A stretch of 36,288 nt of DNA from an uncultured Blautia sp. (GCA_900551715.1 URXG01000019.1:1-36288); one strand, 5' to 3'. Positions 8,451 through 16,630 are shown, numbered from the stretch's first letter. Translations and numbers: made by a program. The notes: generated by a model from the letters alone, not told the origin.

Positions 8451-9293
8451 CTATGATGGTGAAAGATGTTTGCCGGCACGTTCCACAAAAACATCCTCCA
8501 GAGTCGTTTCACGAAGACTTGCCTCATCGGAGATTCCCGAAAGACAGGCAATGGCTTCCTGACGGCTGTGAAAATAATGACTGACTGTTCCATCAGGTGT
8601 AGGTTCATCTACGGTATATCTGCCAAGACTCTCGATCAGACCGGCAGGTGTGTTGATCTCATCCAGTCTGCCATGATCCATAAGAGCCACACGTCCGCAG
8701 AGATTCTGGGCTTCTTCCATATAATGAGTAGTCAGAAGAATGGTCAGATTCTGATCATTCAGCTTACGGAGAAGATTCCACATCTGACGTCTGGAAAGAG
8801 CGTCCATACCGGCAGTAGGTTCATCCAGAAGAAGGATTTCCGGTTCTGTAAGAAGAGCACGACAGACCATCAGTTTACGTTTCATACCACCGGATAATTT
8901 ACGGACTGTACGCTTCCGGAATTTCAGAAGATCACAGAATTCCAGAAGTTCTTCTGTCCGACGTTTAATTTCTTTGCGTGGCATAAAATATAATCTGCCC
9001 TGATATTCCATGATCTCATCCATGTTCATGTCCTGACGCATGGAATATTCCTGGGTGATCACACTGATCTTACGTTTCAGGTCCGGCCGGCTTCTGGTAA
9101 GGGTCTGACCGTCAATGAGAATCTCACCGGAAGAAGGGAGCAGTAAGGTGGAAAGAAGACTGATCGTTGTAGTCTTTCCGGCACCGTTTGGTCCCAGAAG
9201 TCCGAAGAACTCCCCGGTCTCAATTTTCAGATTCAGGGAATCTACAGCTGTGAAGTTATCAAATTTTTTGGTCAGGTTGCGTGTTTCGATCAC
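8451..9293 (-). CDS. ABC transporter ATP-binding protein (DrrA-like)
   Basis: A 280-residue ATPase with Walker A GPNGAGKTT, signature LSGGMKRKL, Walker B LLLDEPTAGMD and switch His in TTHYMEEA. It pairs with the downstream permease. It starts with GTG at 9293, two bases after the stop of cobI, and its ribosome site lies inside the end of cobI, so the three genes are translationally linked. The C-terminal extension after the switch region (about residues 215-280) is typical of DrrA-type exporters. Confidence 0.9.
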   Translation of the reverse strand: MIETRNLTKKFDNFTAVDSLNLKIETGEFFGLLGPNGAGKTTTISLLSTLLLPSSGEILIDGQTLTRSRPDLKRKISVITQEYSMRQDMNMDEIMEYQGRLYFMPRKEIKRRTEELLEFCDLLKFRKRTVRKLSGGMKRKLMVCRALLTEPEILLLDEPTAGMDALSRRQMWNLLRKLNDQNLTILLTTHYMEEAQNLCGRVALMDHGRLDEINTPAGLIESLGRYTVDEPTPDGTVSHYFHSRQEAIACLSGISDEASLRETTLEDVFVERAGKHLSPS

Positions 9294-9295
9294 TT

Positions 9296-9982
9296 TTATT
9301 TATGCTCCTTTGCAATGATCAGGGAATAATAGCCTGCATCATCCGGAATTTCATCTACACTGTGATAGATATGTTCTTCCGGCATACCACAGTTTTCTAC
9401 CATAAGTACGTCACGACCACTTCTGGCAAGGATTTCTTTTACCTGGTTCATTTTTTTGCCGGATTTCATAAGTATATAGTTGCCGGATTCAGTAAGATCG
9501 TTGTCCAGGCGGTGAACAGCCGGTACAATATGAAGCTGCTCATTCCATTCGGAAAGGGAAATATTCAGTCTGGCAGCAGCTGCGCAGAAAGAAGTGATTC
9601 CACTGACCAGTGCTGTATGGTATCCGTCAGCTTCTACTCTGTGCTGAAGATAAGAGAAAGTGGAATATACACATGGATCGCCCAGTGTAAGGAAGATGAT
9701 ATTTTTGCCCTGATCCAGATAAGATTCCAGAGTTTTGGCACCCTGTGCATGGTTACGTTCCAGTTCTTCCGGGTCATGTGTCATTGGCATATAAATAGGA
9801 AGAAGTTCTTTGTCAGCCAGTTCCGGTACAGCCTGTACTGCGATCTTGTATGCAACAGTTTCCTTTACATCTGCACCCGGTACTGCAATGATCTCATTTT
9901 CCTGAATAAGACGAACTGCCTTCAGTGTCATTAATTCCGGATCTCCAGGTCCTACGCCAACGCCATATAAAATTCCTTTCAT
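9296..9982 (-). CDS. cobI: Precorrin-2 / cobalt-precorrin-2 C20-methyltransferase
   Basis: A 228-residue SAM-dependent tetrapyrrole methylase. It begins with the family's LYGVGVGPGDPELMTLKAVR motif and carries the LGDPCVYST and VSGITSFCAAAARL motifs of the CobI/CbiL subgroup. It adds a methyl group at C20 in corrin ring synthesis. With CbiK at 16650 the anaerobic cobalt-early route is likely (the gene would then be called cbiL). No other cobalamin gene is in the window. It is the first gene of an operon with an ABC exporter; whether the pairing is functional is unknown. AAGGAGG precedes the ATG. Confidence 0.88.
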   Translation of the reverse strand: MKGILYGVGVGPGDPELMTLKAVRLIQENEIIAVPGADVKETVAYKIAVQAVPELADKELLPIYMPMTHDPEELERNHAQGAKTLESYLDQGKNIIFLTLGDPCVYSTFSYLQHRVEADGYHTALVSGITSFCAAAARLNISLSEWNEQLHIVPAVHRLDNDLTESGNYILMKSGKKMNQVKEILARSGRDVLMVENCGMPEEHIYHSVDEIPDDAGYYSLIIAKEHK

Positions 9983-10069
9983 TTGTAAAAAGCCTCCTTA
10001 GATAAATCATTGATCTTATTTAGAAACAGATTGTCACAAAATGTAAGCGACAACTGCCACATTCCTTTC

Positions 10070-10098
10070 ATTATACTAAAATCAGATGGGGTTTGCAA
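10070..10098 (-). promoter_or_regulatory. Promoter of the cobI-ABC operon
   Basis: On the minus strand TTGCAA (10093-10098) and a perfect TATAAT (10070-10075) are 17 bases apart. The leader of about 80 bases holds a small TTGTC/GACAA inverted repeat (10031-10053) but no cobalamin riboswitch signature. Confidence 0.7.
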
Positions 10099-10183
10099 TG
10101 GAGGATTTACTATGGTATCATACAAATACTGGGAAAATAATTTTGCTCCCGATATTCATATAAAAAGGAAGTTGAAATAAATC

Positions 10184-10744
10184 ATGAAAAAACCATTTAC
10201 ATCCTGCCTTCTGGCAGCAGCAACAATAGCGTCCCTGTCTGTAGCAGCACCAGTCAGCTTTGCCGATGCAGCATCTTCCGAAAGCGAATCTGCTGCCGGA
10301 ACCATGACCATTGACAAAGAAGATGGAGAGTATTCTGTTCAGGTAGAGCTGGAAGGAGGAAGCGGTAAAGCAAGCGTAACATCCCCAACCTTACTGAAGG
10401 TAGAAGATGGCAAAGCCTATGCACAGATCCAGTGGAGCAGTTCCAACTATGATTATATGGTGGTAGATAATACAAAATACCTTCCTACAAACGAGGAAGG
10501 CATGAATTCTGTATTTGAGATTCCGATTCTTTCTATGGATGAACAGATGCCGGTGATCGCAGATACTACCGCAATGGGATCCCCAAAAGAGATCCAGTAT
10601 CATCTGACTTTTTATTCTGATTCCATTGGCTCCAAGAGCCAGCTGCCTCAGGAAGCAGCCAAAAGAGTAGTGACAGTTGCAATAGTGATCATTGTAGGAG
10701 GCGGAATCCTTAATCATTTTGTAAACAAAAGAAACCGCTGTTAA
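10184..10744 (+). CDS. Small secreted, membrane-anchored NEAT-like protein
   Basis: A 186-residue protein with a signal peptide (1-29, MKKPFTSCLLAAATIASLSVAAP then AxA) and a C-terminal hydrophobic segment (about 160-180) before a basic tail, which suggests a surface anchor. The middle domain (about 44-150) has the pattern DGEYSVQVELEGGSGKASV, then IQWSSSNYDYMVVDNTKY, ending EIQYHLTF. This matches a domain I associate with iron/heme ABC-transporter neighbourhoods in Lachnospiraceae and which resembles NEAT domains, including the paired tyrosines on the heme-facing strand. No transporter lies beside it, so it is an orphan here. Heme binding is inferred. Confidence 0.6.
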   Translation: MKKPFTSCLLAAATIASLSVAAPVSFADAASSESESAAGTMTIDKEDGEYSVQVELEGGSGKASVTSPTLLKVEDGKAYAQIQWSSSNYDYMVVDNTKYLPTNEEGMNSVFEIPILSMDEQMPVIADTTAMGSPKEIQYHLTFYSDSIGSKSQLPQEAAKRVVTVAIVIIVGGGILNHFVNKRNRC

Positions 10745-10774
10745 ATGAATAGTCTGCATGTTTACAATCATTGA

Positions 10775-11962
10775 TCATCTCTGAAACCACTGTTTCATTA
10801 CATCAAAAATCTGTACCAGTTCCTTTTCCTGGATAATATAAGGCATCATGGTGTACATATAATTCAGGAAAGGCCGGCTGAATACACCCTGTTCATAGGC
10901 AAACTGCTGGAATCCTTCCAGTACCTGGCTGTTATAAACTTCCACACAGGTGCAGCCACCCATGATACGGATTTCCTTAATTCTGGGATCACTGAATCCA
11001 TCCATTTCTCTGTGGGAAATCTCTTCGATCTTTTTTATTTTGCCCATATAATCATCCCGTTCAAAGATTTCGATTCCTTTCAGTGCTACTGCACATGCCA
11101 GAGGATTGCCCATAAAAGTAGGACCATGCATAAGAGCATGACGGTCATTGTCACTGTAAAAAGCCTGAAAAACTTTGTGGTTGGCTACAGTAACGGCATG
11201 TCCAATATAGCCGCCTGTAAGTGCTTTTCCAAGAACAAGAATATCCGGAAGCACCAGATCAGAAACAAAACGGTTGCCGGTACGTCCGAAACCGGTGGCA
11301 ACTTCATCAAAAATAAGAAGGACATCGTACTGGGTGCAGAGTTCCCTTGCACGTTTCAGAAAGGAAATGTCATACATCTGCATACCACCGGCACCCTGAA
11401 GAAGCGGTTCTACAATAAAGCAGTTCAGCTGATCATGATATTTCTGAAATGCTTCCTCCAGTGCAGGGATTTCTGTAGGAATATGTACTACGCCTTCTTT
11501 TTTGTCAAAAGCAAAATGATAATCTTCATCATCCCCTACTTCCATAGCTTTAAAGGTATCTCCATGATAAGCGTGATTCAGAGCCAGAACCAGAGGACGT
11601 TTACGACCCTGGTTGGTGTTGTACTGTAATGCCATTTTCAGGGATACTTCCACGCCTACACTTCCGGAATCTGAAAAAAAGCAGTAGTTCAGATCCCCCG
11701 GAAGAAATTCCTGAAGTTTCTGAGATAGTTTTTCCACAGGATCGTGAGTAAGACCGCCAAGCATCACATGACAGAATTTATCCGCCTGTTCTTTGATGGC
11801 AGCAGTAAGCTCCGGATGTCTGTATCCATGGATCATGCACCACCAGGAGGATACAGAGTCAATGAGTTTCTGATCCTTTGTATAAAGATAGACTCCCTCT
11901 GCATCCAGGATTTTGTAGGGTTCTTTCATTGTTTTCATCTGTTCGTAAGGATACCAGATCAT
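10775..11962 (-). CDS. bioA: Adenosylmethionine-8-amino-7-oxononanoate aminotransferase
   Basis: A 395-residue class III PLP aminotransferase that converts KAPA to DAPA in biotin synthesis using SAM as amino donor. Recognisable segments are the N-terminal IWYPYEQMK, DSVSSWWCMIHGYRHPEL, the FDEVATGFGRTG block and the PLP lysine Lys246 in LGKALTGG. At 395 residues it is somewhat shorter than typical BioA (about 430). Its ATG overlaps the stop of bioD by four bases, so it is the last gene of the biotin operon. No obvious U-tailed terminator follows. Confidence 0.93.
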   Translation of the reverse strand: MIWYPYEQMKTMKEPYKILDAEGVYLYTKDQKLIDSVSSWWCMIHGYRHPELTAAIKEQADKFCHVMLGGLTHDPVEKLSQKLQEFLPGDLNYCFFSDSGSVGVEVSLKMALQYNTNQGRKRPLVLALNHAYHGDTFKAMEVGDDEDYHFAFDKKEGVVHIPTEIPALEEAFQKYHDQLNCFIVEPLLQGAGGMQMYDISFLKRARELCTQYDVLLIFDEVATGFGRTGNRFVSDLVLPDILVLGKALTGGYIGHAVTVANHKVFQAFYSDNDRHALMHGPTFMGNPLACAVALKGIEIFERDDYMGKIKKIEEISHREMDGFSDPRIKEIRIMGGCTCVEVYNSQVLEGFQQFAYEQGVFSRPFLNYMYTMMPYIIQEKELVQIFDVMKQWFQR

Positions 11963-12657
11963 TTGAGATTTACCTCCTCATAAAGAGATGCCAGAACATC
12001 TGCATCGATATTAAGTTCGGTGTCACTGTCTTTGACCCTGGCAAGAGTTGGAAGTCCTGTCATATGTTCGCACATAAAAATATTGTCTTCTTCCATTACA
12101 TTCCCCAGATGGAAATGGTTAAAGATCATTCCCTTTAGTGGAAGATTATGAGACCTCATATATTCTACAGTAAGGACAACACTGTTGATGGTGCCAAGTC
12201 CTGCATCAGCAATCAGAATACTGGGAAGGTGCAGTTCTCTGATCACATCTTCCAGCTGAATCCGTCTTTCATCAAAACAGATAGGACAGAGGATACCGCC
12301 ACTTCCCTCTACCGTTACATAGTCGTATTTGGATGTGACATCCAGGAATCCTTTTTTTACCACGGAAAGTTCTACAGGATTGCCCTCGATTCGGGATGCC
12401 AGATGAGGGGAATAAGCGTTTTCATAGACATAAGGGCACATTTCTTCAAGAGACTGCCGGATGCCGGAAGTCTGCTGTACGAAAAGTGCATCACCGGGGA
12501 TGAGACTGCCGTCAGGGCGACGTTCATTGCCACTCATGGCAGCTTTATAATATCCAGGATTCTGATTGTATTCTGCCAGTTTTTTTATAATAAGACCTGT
12601 TACAAAAGTTTTACCAATATCTGTACCGGTTCCGGTTACAAAAAGTGCTCTGCTCAT
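11959..12657 (-). CDS. bioD: Dethiobiotin synthetase
   Basis: A 232-residue ATP-dependent synthetase that closes the ureido ring of dethiobiotin from DAPA and CO2. The P-loop FVTGTGTDIGKTFVTGL is at the N-terminus, followed by YYKAAMSG and VEGSGGILCP, all characteristic of BioD. It overlaps both neighbours by four bases (bioB upstream, bioA downstream), which indicates translational coupling. Confidence 0.95.
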   Translation of the reverse strand: MSRALFVTGTGTDIGKTFVTGLIIKKLAEYNQNPGYYKAAMSGNERRPDGSLIPGDALFVQQTSGIRQSLEEMCPYVYENAYSPHLASRIEGNPVELSVVKKGFLDVTSKYDYVTVEGSGGILCPICFDERRIQLEDVIRELHLPSILIADAGLGTINSVVLTVEYMRSHNLPLKGMIFNHFHLGNVMEEDNIFMCEHMTGLPTLARVKDSDTELNIDADVLASLYEEVNLK

Positions 12658-13655
12658 GCTTCCACTTCCTTCCAGTATTCAGGAGTTACATCCCGTCCCA
12701 TTTCTGTAAGCATTTTCCTATCACTGCGGATGGTGGCACAGGCAACAGTGGTAAGCATATTTCCAGTGATAGAAGCAGAAGCACCAGCTTTGAAAGCAGT
12801 TTCGCCATCGTTGTTGAGAAGTGCCCTTCCAGCTGCCAGTCGAATATTGGCATCTGGATTAATATAGCGGAAAAATGCAATGGTGCGGAGGATATCTTCT
12901 TCGGATAACTGAGGCAGATGCTCCAGAGGAGTTCCCGGAATGGGCATCAGTGCATTGATAGGAATAGAGTCAATGCCAAGCTCTGCCAGACTGATCGCCA
13001 TATCCAGACGGTCTTCCCAGGTTTCGCCCATGCCGATGATACCGCCGGAACATGCACACATTCCTTCGGCTTTGACCTTTTTCAGGGTTTCGATTTTCAT
13101 ATCATAAGTGTGAGTGGTGCAGATATTCGGAAAATTCCGCCGGGATGTTTCGATGTTATGGTGGTAGCTGGTTACCCCTGCTTCATGGAGACGGTGAAGC
13201 TGTTCGGCAGTAAGGAATCCCATAGAGGCACAGAGGTCGATCCTGCATTCTTTTTTCATAGTCTCATAAGCGTGGATCGCCTGCTCAAATTCTTTTCCTG
13301 TGAGAGCCTTGCCTGCTGTAACAATGGAAAAACGGTCTACACCTTCGGATTCATTCATGCGGCAAATTTCCAGGATTTTTTCTTCCGGGAGAAAATCATA
13401 TACTTCACAGTCGGTGTGATGATGGGCGGATTGAGCACAGTATTTACAGTCTTCCGGGCAGCGTCCGCTTCTTCCATTGATAATAGAACAGAGGTCTACT
13501 TTGTCTCCGATCCGGGCTTCCCGGATACGGTCGGCACCTTCTGTCAGTTTCTGAAGGTCGCAGGTAAGAAAGAAGGACAGGTCATCCTCTCTGGTAATTC
13601 TTCTTCCGTCGATGATTTCCTGTGCAAGAGTAAGTGGGTCAGTAAAGGTATTCAT
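12654..13655 (-). CDS. bioB: Biotin synthase (radical SAM)
   Basis: A 333-residue radical SAM enzyme that inserts sulfur into dethiobiotin. The 4Fe-4S motif CxxxCxxC is Cys66, Cys70 and Cys73 in GRCPEDCKYCAQS; YHHNIETS, GGIIGMGE and the INALMPIPGTP block are also typical. It starts one base after the bioY stop, with CCGGAGG as ribosome site inside the end of bioY. Confidence 0.96.
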   Translation of the reverse strand: MNTFTDPLTLAQEIIDGRRITREDDLSFFLTCDLQKLTEGADRIREARIGDKVDLCSIINGRSGRCPEDCKYCAQSAHHHTDCEVYDFLPEEKILEICRMNESEGVDRFSIVTAGKALTGKEFEQAIHAYETMKKECRIDLCASMGFLTAEQLHRLHEAGVTSYHHNIETSRRNFPNICTTHTYDMKIETLKKVKAEGMCACSGGIIGMGETWEDRLDMAISLAELGIDSIPINALMPIPGTPLEHLPQLSEEDILRTIAFFRYINPDANIRLAAGRALLNNDGETAFKAGASASITGNMLTTVACATIRSDRKMLTEMGRDVTPEYWKEVEA

Positions 13656-13656
13656 A

Positions 13657-14244
13657 TCAATTTTCCTCCGGTTTTAAAATAGCTGGGTGTTTCCGGTCTG
13701 TTTCATAAAGGGCCAGCACTGGTTTGACTTTTTTTGCAAGAACTGCACCCAGGATACTGAGACAGATATCTCCTGGAACAGCGAGCAGAAAGCAGTAAAG
13801 GAACAGCGGCCAGATGGCGATAGGAGAGTTGATCACATAGTTACAGATGATGTAATAATAGATCATTCCCACTGCGTAAACGATCATAAGTCCTGCAAGG
13901 TTGGCTGCCAGATAGGCGACAACGGTTTTTCTTTTGATTTTTTCTGCAATCTTTCCTGTAACATAAGTTCCAAGGCAGAAGCCGATGATATAACCAAAAC
14001 TTGGTTTTAGTACATACCAGAATCCACCTCCTTCAGAAAAGATGGGAAGTCCTGCAAGACCCAGAAGCATGTAGGCAACCACAGAAAGGGTTCCCTTCCG
14101 AGAGCCCAGAAGCAATCCTGCCAGCATGGTAAAAAGATACTGCAGGGTAAAAGGCACTACAGGGACAGGGATTTTGATAAAAGCACCTACAGCAATGAGA
14201 GCTGTAAAAAGACTACAGTAGATGAGAGTTTTTGTTTTTGACAT
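13657..14244 (-). CDS. bioY: Biotin transporter BioY
   Basis: A 195-residue membrane S-component with about six hydrophobic segments and the BioY motifs VPFTLQYLFTMLAGLLLGSRKG and GYIIGFCLGTYVTGK. It imports biotin alone or with an ECF energy-coupling module, which is not in the window. The start at 14244 follows a GGAGG that is itself inside the operator; the longer frame to 14472 crosses the promoter and is rejected. It is the first gene of the biotin operon. Confidence 0.93.
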   Translation of the reverse strand: MSKTKTLIYCSLFTALIAVGAFIKIPVPVVPFTLQYLFTMLAGLLLGSRKGTLSVVAYMLLGLAGLPIFSEGGGFWYVLKPSFGYIIGFCLGTYVTGKIAEKIKRKTVVAYLAANLAGLMIVYAVGMIYYYIICNYVINSPIAIWPLFLYCFLLAVPGDICLSILGAVLAKKVKPVLALYETDRKHPAILKPEEN

Positions 14245-14276
14245 TAGTAAACCTCCATATGCATTATGGTTTACAA
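14245..14276 (-). promoter_or_regulatory. BirA-type biotin operator 1, over the start region and ribosome site
   Basis: Read on the minus strand, TTGTAAAC, 16 bases, then GTTTACTA (arms 14269-14276 and 14245-14252). The downstream arm follows the ribosome site and ends at the bioY start codon, and the upstream arm begins at the last base of the -10. This spacing and arm sequence fit the bacterial BirA operator family. Confidence 0.75.
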
Positions 14277-14304
14277 TTATAAGAGCAAGAAGATGAATTG
14301 TCAA
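14276..14304 (-). promoter_or_regulatory. Consensus sigma-A promoter of the biotin operon
   Basis: Minus strand: perfect TTGACA (14299-14304), 17-base spacer, perfect TATAAT (14276-14281). It is the strongest promoter in the window and would need repression, which the two overlapping operators supply. Confidence 0.9.
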
Positions 14305-14329
14305 CTTAAAACATATAAAAAGTTTACAA
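14298..14329 (-). promoter_or_regulatory. BirA-type biotin operator 2, over the -35
   Basis: Minus strand: TTGTAAAC (14322-14329), 16 bases, GTTGACAA (14298-14305). One arm mismatch creates the TTGACA -35. Its geometry is identical to operator 1, 53 bases away. Confidence 0.6.
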
Positions 14330-14367
14330 CTGTAAAGATAATCTGAGACCGTATGATTGTAGAAGAT

Positions 14368-14407
14368 AAAAAGGCAGGAACGATGAAAGTATCGCACCTG
14401 CCTTTTT
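14368..14407. terminator. Terminator hairpin after the histidine kinase gene
   Basis: An 11-bp stem (AAAAAGGCAGG at 14368-14378 with CCTGCCTTTTT at 14397-14407) encloses a second small stem. It separates the two-component operon from the biotin promoter. Its sequence is almost the same as the hairpin at 16593-16630, in inverse orientation. Confidence 0.8.
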
Positions 14408-14408
14408 A

Positions 14409-15725
14409 TCAGGGAACGCAGGGAAAGTAAAGAGTCAGACGGAATACACCGTTTTCCATTCCGGTGATACACCTGCCACCCATTTTTGCCATCATGTTTT
14501 TGATACTCTGGATGCCCACTCCTGTGCTTTCTGTCTCATCTGTAAGGGCCGCAGTCCTGTTTTCAAAATAAAAGCCTTCCATATTACCGTTTTTTACAGA
14601 TCCTATGGTAACCGGACAGCTTTTGTCTGCGTATTTCTGGATATTGGAAGTAACATTATCCAGGATTCTGGAAATATAATCCGTATTGATTTTCAGTCGT
14701 ACCTCATTCCAGTTCACCAGAAAATCTACCTGGTATCCCTGCTGTTTCAGATAACTTGTAGTTTCTGAAAAAAGATCATAAAACAGCATCTTTTCATTTT
14801 CTGCTTCCTCCAGCTCTATCTCCTGATCACTGCTTACAAGGGAATATTCAAAAAGATTATCTGCAAGTTGTTTCATTCTTCTGGTTTTTCGCTCAATTTT
14901 TTCTATATATTCCCGGAACTGTTCTTCGTTTTTGTAAGTTCCTTTTTTCAGAAGTTCTGTATAAAGCATAATAGAAGTCAGAGGTGTTCGGATATCATGA
15001 GACATCTGGGTAACAATCTTCTGATTTTCCCGGACAATCTCAGCCTCCTGAATGGTCTGTCTGCGAAAAGATTCACGCATGCAGTTCAGTCCGCCTGCCA
15101 GCGCTGCCAGTTCATCCTTACCGGTTACTGTAATTTTGTATTCCAGATTTCCACCTTCCAGAATCTGGATTTCTTTACTGAGTTTCCGGATATATTCCAT
15201 TTTTTTACGGATACCTATAAGAACCATCAGAATAAATATGGAAAAAGCAAGGAGCATCTGTCCAAAAGAAGCATAATTATAAAGCTGATAATCAAAAACA
15301 CCGGAAATTCCAGCTTCCACCTCTCCATCAGCAAATTCTATTGTATAAAACCGGCTTCCATTATTTTCGTCCAGATAAGCAGGTTCGCTGCTGTAAGTTG
15401 CATTATCCGGATAATCAGAATCAAAGATCAGTGCATTATCTTTATAAAGCCACAGAGAAATAATAACTGCTTTTTCTGTAACCCACTGGGATAATTCATC
15501 TGTATCTGATGATTTAAGTTCGTTACTGCTGACATAATTCTGAAGTTCTGCCACATAATTCTTTTCTCTTTTGGCGGAGTAATTGGAATGATTGTAATAA
15601 TAATAGACCACATTTTCGCCTACAGTATTCAGTCCATAAAAGACTGCCAGTGCCACTGCTCCTGAGATCACCAGAAGAATCATCAGCTGAAAATAGAGAG
15701 AGTTTCTTTTAGTCACACCTTGCAT
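14409..15725 (-). CDS. Sensor histidine kinase of an OmpR-type two-component system
   Basis: A membrane kinase of 438 residues (numbering here counts the alternative TTG at 15728 as residue 1). Two transmembrane helices (about 14-35 and 154-173) flank an extracytoplasmic sensor of about 120 residues, followed by a HAMP linker, the phospho-acceptor His244 in MSHDIRTPLTSIMLY, and an ATPase domain with NVTSNIQKYAD and TGVGIQSI. TTG at 15728 and ATG at 15725 are both possible starts; the ATG was chosen, with AAAGGGG ten bases upstream. It overlaps the response regulator gene by 17 bases, so the two are coupled. The signal is unknown; the extracytoplasmic domain is not one I recognise. Confidence 0.88.
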   Translation of the reverse strand: MQGVTKRNSLYFQLMILLVISGAVALAVFYGLNTVGENVVYYYYNHSNYSAKREKNYVAELQNYVSSNELKSSDTDELSQWVTEKAVIISLWLYKDNALIFDSDYPDNATYSSEPAYLDENNGSRFYTIEFADGEVEAGISGVFDYQLYNYASFGQMLLAFSIFILMVLIGIRKKMEYIRKLSKEIQILEGGNLEYKITVTGKDELAALAGGLNCMRESFRRQTIQEAEIVRENQKIVTQMSHDIRTPLTSIMLYTELLKKGTYKNEEQFREYIEKIERKTRRMKQLADNLFEYSLVSSDQEIELEEAENEKMLFYDLFSETTSYLKQQGYQVDFLVNWNEVRLKINTDYISRILDNVTSNIQKYADKSCPVTIGSVKNGNMEGFYFENRTAALTDETESTGVGIQSIKNMMAKMGGRCITGMENGVFRLTLYFPCVP

Positions 15726-16446
15726 CAAATCGGTACCCCTTTCCCCATACAGTAGTGATATATCTGGGATTCTGCGGATCTGGTTCGATTTTTACCCGAA
15801 GTTTTCGGATATGGACCATCACTGTACTGTTGCAGGAATAAAAATATGGTTCGTTCCAGACGCTTTCATACAGATTCTGGGCGGAGAAAATCCTGCGGGG
15901 ATTTTCCATCATCAGAAGGAGAATATGATATTCTATATCAGAAAGGTCTTTTTCTTTTTCATCTACAAAAAGCTCATTATAAGTTTTGTTGATACGAATT
16001 CTGCCATATTCAATATATGTTTCTTTTTCCGTTTCCGGTGAAGAGCTTTTGCCAAGGTAGATCTTGTATCTGCGGATCAGTGCCCTGATTCTTCCCAGAA
16101 GTTCTCCATAGGAAAATGGTTTCGTAAGATAATCGTCACCGCCTGCCATAAGACCGGTAAGCTTGTCGGCTTCCTGGACTTTGGCTGTAAGAAACAGTAT
16201 CGGTACATTGGAAAAGCTGCGGATTTCTTTGCAGACTTGGATACCTGACATTCCCGGCATCATCACATCCAGGATCACCAGATCAATATCTTTGCTCATG
16301 GTTTCCAGACCGCTTCTTCCATCTCCTGCTTCGGATACTGTATAATTTTCACTTTCCAGAAGGATACGGATTCCCTCCCGGATATCAGCGTCATCTTCTA
16401 TGATTAATATATGTTCTTTTTCCAAATGTTTCATCCCCTTTGCCAT
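15709..16446 (-). CDS. OmpR/PhoB-family response regulator
   Basis: A 245-residue response regulator: receiver domain (about 10-125) with acidic pair Asp18-Asp19, phospho-acceptor Asp60 in VILDVMMPG, and Lys in LTKPFSYGEL; then a winged-helix DNA-binding domain (about 145-240, ending VWGKGYRFD). It pairs with the overlapping kinase gene. Start choice is uncertain: ATG at 16446 lacks a good ribosome site, ATG at 16434 is too close to AAAGGGG, and a TTG at 16425 lies nine bases after that motif. Confidence 0.92.
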   Translation of the reverse strand: MAKGMKHLEKEHILIIEDDADIREGIRILLESENYTVSEAGDGRSGLETMSKDIDLVILDVMMPGMSGIQVCKEIRSFSNVPILFLTAKVQEADKLTGLMAGGDDYLTKPFSYGELLGRIRALIRRYKIYLGKSSSPETEKETYIEYGRIRINKTYNELFVDEKEKDLSDIEYHILLLMMENPRRIFSAQNLYESVWNEPYFYSCNSTVMVHIRKLRVKIEPDPQNPRYITTVWGKGYRFDARCD

Positions 16447-16502
16447 TCAGATTTTATGTATGTATTTTATCATACAATTTTCCGTTCAGGACAGACAGAA
16501 TG

Positions 16503-16519
16503 CTTAAAGTTTCTTAAAG
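16503..16519. promoter_or_regulatory. Direct repeat, candidate response-regulator site
   Basis: CTTAAAG-TTT-CTTAAAG gives a tandem repeat with a 10-base period, the spacing typical of OmpR/PhoB-family sites. It lies 57 bases upstream of the response regulator start and could mediate autoregulation. Not matched to a known consensus. Confidence 0.35.
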
Positions 16520-16592
16520 GCGCTGCCTTTACTTTTTGTCAGGGGTTCTTCGGATTCCTACAAGTAATAAGATTGGAAAAATTAAATTAAAG

Positions 16593-16630
16593 AGAAGGCA
16601 GGTGCGATAACTTCATCGTTCCTGCCTTCT
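16593..16630. terminator. Terminator hairpin after cbiK
   Basis: A 10-bp stem (AGAAGGCAGG with CCTGCCTTCT) encloses an inner GCGAT/ATCGT stem. It ends the minus-strand cobaltochelatase transcript (stop at 16650). It is a near copy of the hairpin at 14368-14407. Confidence 0.65.

Noticed and set aside
9983..10069. Cobalamin riboswitch upstream of cobI.
   Set aside because: A GCCAC-like string is visible, but the leader is only about 80 bases and there is no B12-box context or room for the conserved junctions.
14245..14472. N-terminal extension of BioY in the open frame.
   Set aside because: It would translate the promoter, both operators and part of the upstream terminator, and it lacks a ribosome site.
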